Assembly: GCA_020002185.1 (NCBI GenBank)
Contig: CM034533.1
Location: 44,148,880-44,212,879, forward strand
Direction of reading: 5' to 3'
Origin: Paraescarpia echinospica
Lineage: Eukaryota > Annelida > Polychaeta > Sabellida > Siboglinidae
Length of the DNA stretch: 64,000 nt
Below, piece by piece: positions 63,331 through 64,000 of the stretch. The notes beneath the pieces were generated by a model that searched no databases, had not been told where the DNA came from, and worked only from the letters and a program-made list of their open reading frames with translations. Position 1 is the first letter of the stretch. Every line of letters begins with the position of its first letter. Made by a program: the position numbers and the translations under genes.

Positions 63331-63635
63331 GGTGGGTGGTTGGGTGGGTGGGTGGGTGGGTGGGTGGGTGGGTGGGTGGGTTGGTGGGTGGGTGGGTGGG
63401 TTGGTGGGTGGGTGGGTGGGTTTGTGAGGATGGGTGTGTGCGTGTGCGTACACGAGTGCGTGTGTGTATACGTGCGTGTGTGTGAGAGTGTGTTACGTGG
63501 GTGCATCCGTGCGTGTGTACGGGTGTGCCTGCTTGCATGCATGGGTGTACTCGCCATGCCTACCTTTATACAGCAGGCACAGAGCAGCGCCAATGCTACG
63601 AACCCTGAGACCGAGCCTAGAACTATGGCCTTCAT
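61548..63635 (-). CDS. Unrecognised small membrane or secreted protein, four exons (~105 aa)
   Basis: Proposed exons: 63643-63564 (ATG at 63635), 62964-62803, 62073-62008, 61565-61548. The internal junctions all have clear GT/AG sites in phase 0. The N-terminus MKAIVLGSVSGFVALALLCA is a signal peptide or signal anchor. Then come an acidic Ser/Glu stretch (SETDSESERSE), PYIKRPTPYLWNPTFPMFG, and NWTAMRRFNSKLPANLP; it ends VWSWKEA. An upstream in-frame ATG at 63695 would add 20 residues if the preceding acceptor (CCTCTTGCAG) is not used. Dibasic KR and RR sites leave a secreted-peptide precursor possible. I know no matching family. Confidence 0.5.
62008..62073 (-). CDS. Small protein, exon 3
   Basis: Twenty-two codons, NWTAMRRFNSKL to LPADAVW. 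Acceptor TATGTTTCAG, donor GTGAGT, phase 0 both sides. Confidence 0.55.
62166..62230. repeat. (GGTC)n microsatellite
   Basis: GGTC tetranucleotides with a few GATC variants, in the intron of the small gene. Confidence 0.95.
62577..62648. repeat. (CA)n microsatellite
   Basis: Pure CA run of about 70 bp between exons 2 and 3 of the small gene. Confidence 0.97.
62803..62964 (-). CDS. Small protein, exon 2
   Basis: Fifty-four codons from LLLGLRRKLPS to AAKPSQPV. Acceptor CTCTTGCCAG, donor GTATGT, phase 0 both sides. Confidence 0.55.
63300..63440 (+). repeat. (TG)n then (TGGG)n microsatellite
   Basis: Short TG run followed by about 25 TGGG units; plus-strand G runs every four bases could form G-quadruplexes. 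Confidence 0.96.
63564..63635 (-). CDS. Small protein, exon with start and hydrophobic N-terminus
   Basis: Twenty-four codons ending CACCIK at donor AAG|GTAGGC. A pyrimidine-rich acceptor (TTCCTCTTGCAG) lies 8 bp before the ATG, implying an upstream non-coding exon. Confidence 0.5.
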
Positions 63636-64000
63636 TGGTAGCGCTGCAAGAGGAACATGTTCGTTTGTTACGACGCTGTTAGCAACGATGTTCACAGGTT
63701 AACTGATACCCAGATACAGTGTAGATTGAGGCTTCGTATAACTAAGCTACCAACATTTGATCCAAATTTCTCGATCTCAACGTAGGGACTACACCTAATT
63801 TAATAATGTGTTTTCTTGTGGAACATTAACCGTCAAAAGATGTGTATAACGGGAATTTGACAGGCCAATTGATCATCGGGCTAAAATCGCTACATTTCAC
63901 CTTCAAATATTATTTCCGGGTCCGTCTAAATACAGTGAAGCGGACTCCATTTATGCCGAAAAAAAGGCATATTTTAATTATTCGTGTGTATTCGAAAGTA

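Overview
The window is animal nuclear DNA. It has short exons in long AT-rich introns, GT/AG and two GC/AG splice sites, abundant (CA)n/(TG)n tracts, minisatellites, tRNA-derived SINEs and non-LTR retrotransposon remnants. The two recognisable genes are a clade-A-like fibrillar collagen and a single-domain angiotensin-converting enzyme (ACE). A non-vertebrate bilaterian, perhaps a mollusc or other lophotrochozoan, fits best, but the phylum is a guess.

Layout. 1-1500 is minisatellite inside a collagen intron. 1708-21493 (+) holds the 3' part of the collagen gene: 14 triple-helix exons (125 uninterrupted Gly-X-Y triplets), two telopeptide/linker exons and five C-propeptide exons ending in a stop. 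Its introns contain a hAT-like MITE, a 1.5-kb palindromic element with tRNA-like promoters, microsatellites, a SINE next to a splice acceptor and a LINE reverse-transcriptase fragment. 21494-24101 is the tail-to-tail intergenic region.

24102-54172 (-) is a complete ACE gene in 13 coding exons. They join in phase to 641 codons, from signal peptide through HEMGH and EAVGD to a hydrophobic C-terminus without a cytoplasmic tail. Its largest intron (about 12.8 kb) contains an 11.1-kb element made of two ~3.8-kb inverted arms around a 3.45-kb spacer, flanked by an identical 6-bp direct repeat. Each arm carries the same intron-containing, broken SWIM-zinc-finger gene. Other ACE introns contain a 42-bp minisatellite with higher-order structure and a 36-bp minisatellite. 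Both periods are multiples of three, so they create long spurious open frames.

Upstream of ACE, 54863-57835 is a ~3-kb element with ~0.5-kb terminal inverted repeats around a frameshifted gene with acidic, nuclease-like motifs. 57836-61540 is repeat-rich intergenic DNA with a dead reverse-transcriptase remnant. 61548-63635 (-) is a probable small four-exon gene for a membrane or secreted protein of about 105 aa that I do not recognise.

The collagen would act in the extracellular matrix and ACE is a cell-surface dipeptidyl carboxypeptidase. Nothing in the sequence ties them functionally; they are convergent neighbours. The most unusual content is the set of long inverted-repeat elements and the loss of both interchain cysteines in the collagen C-propeptide.
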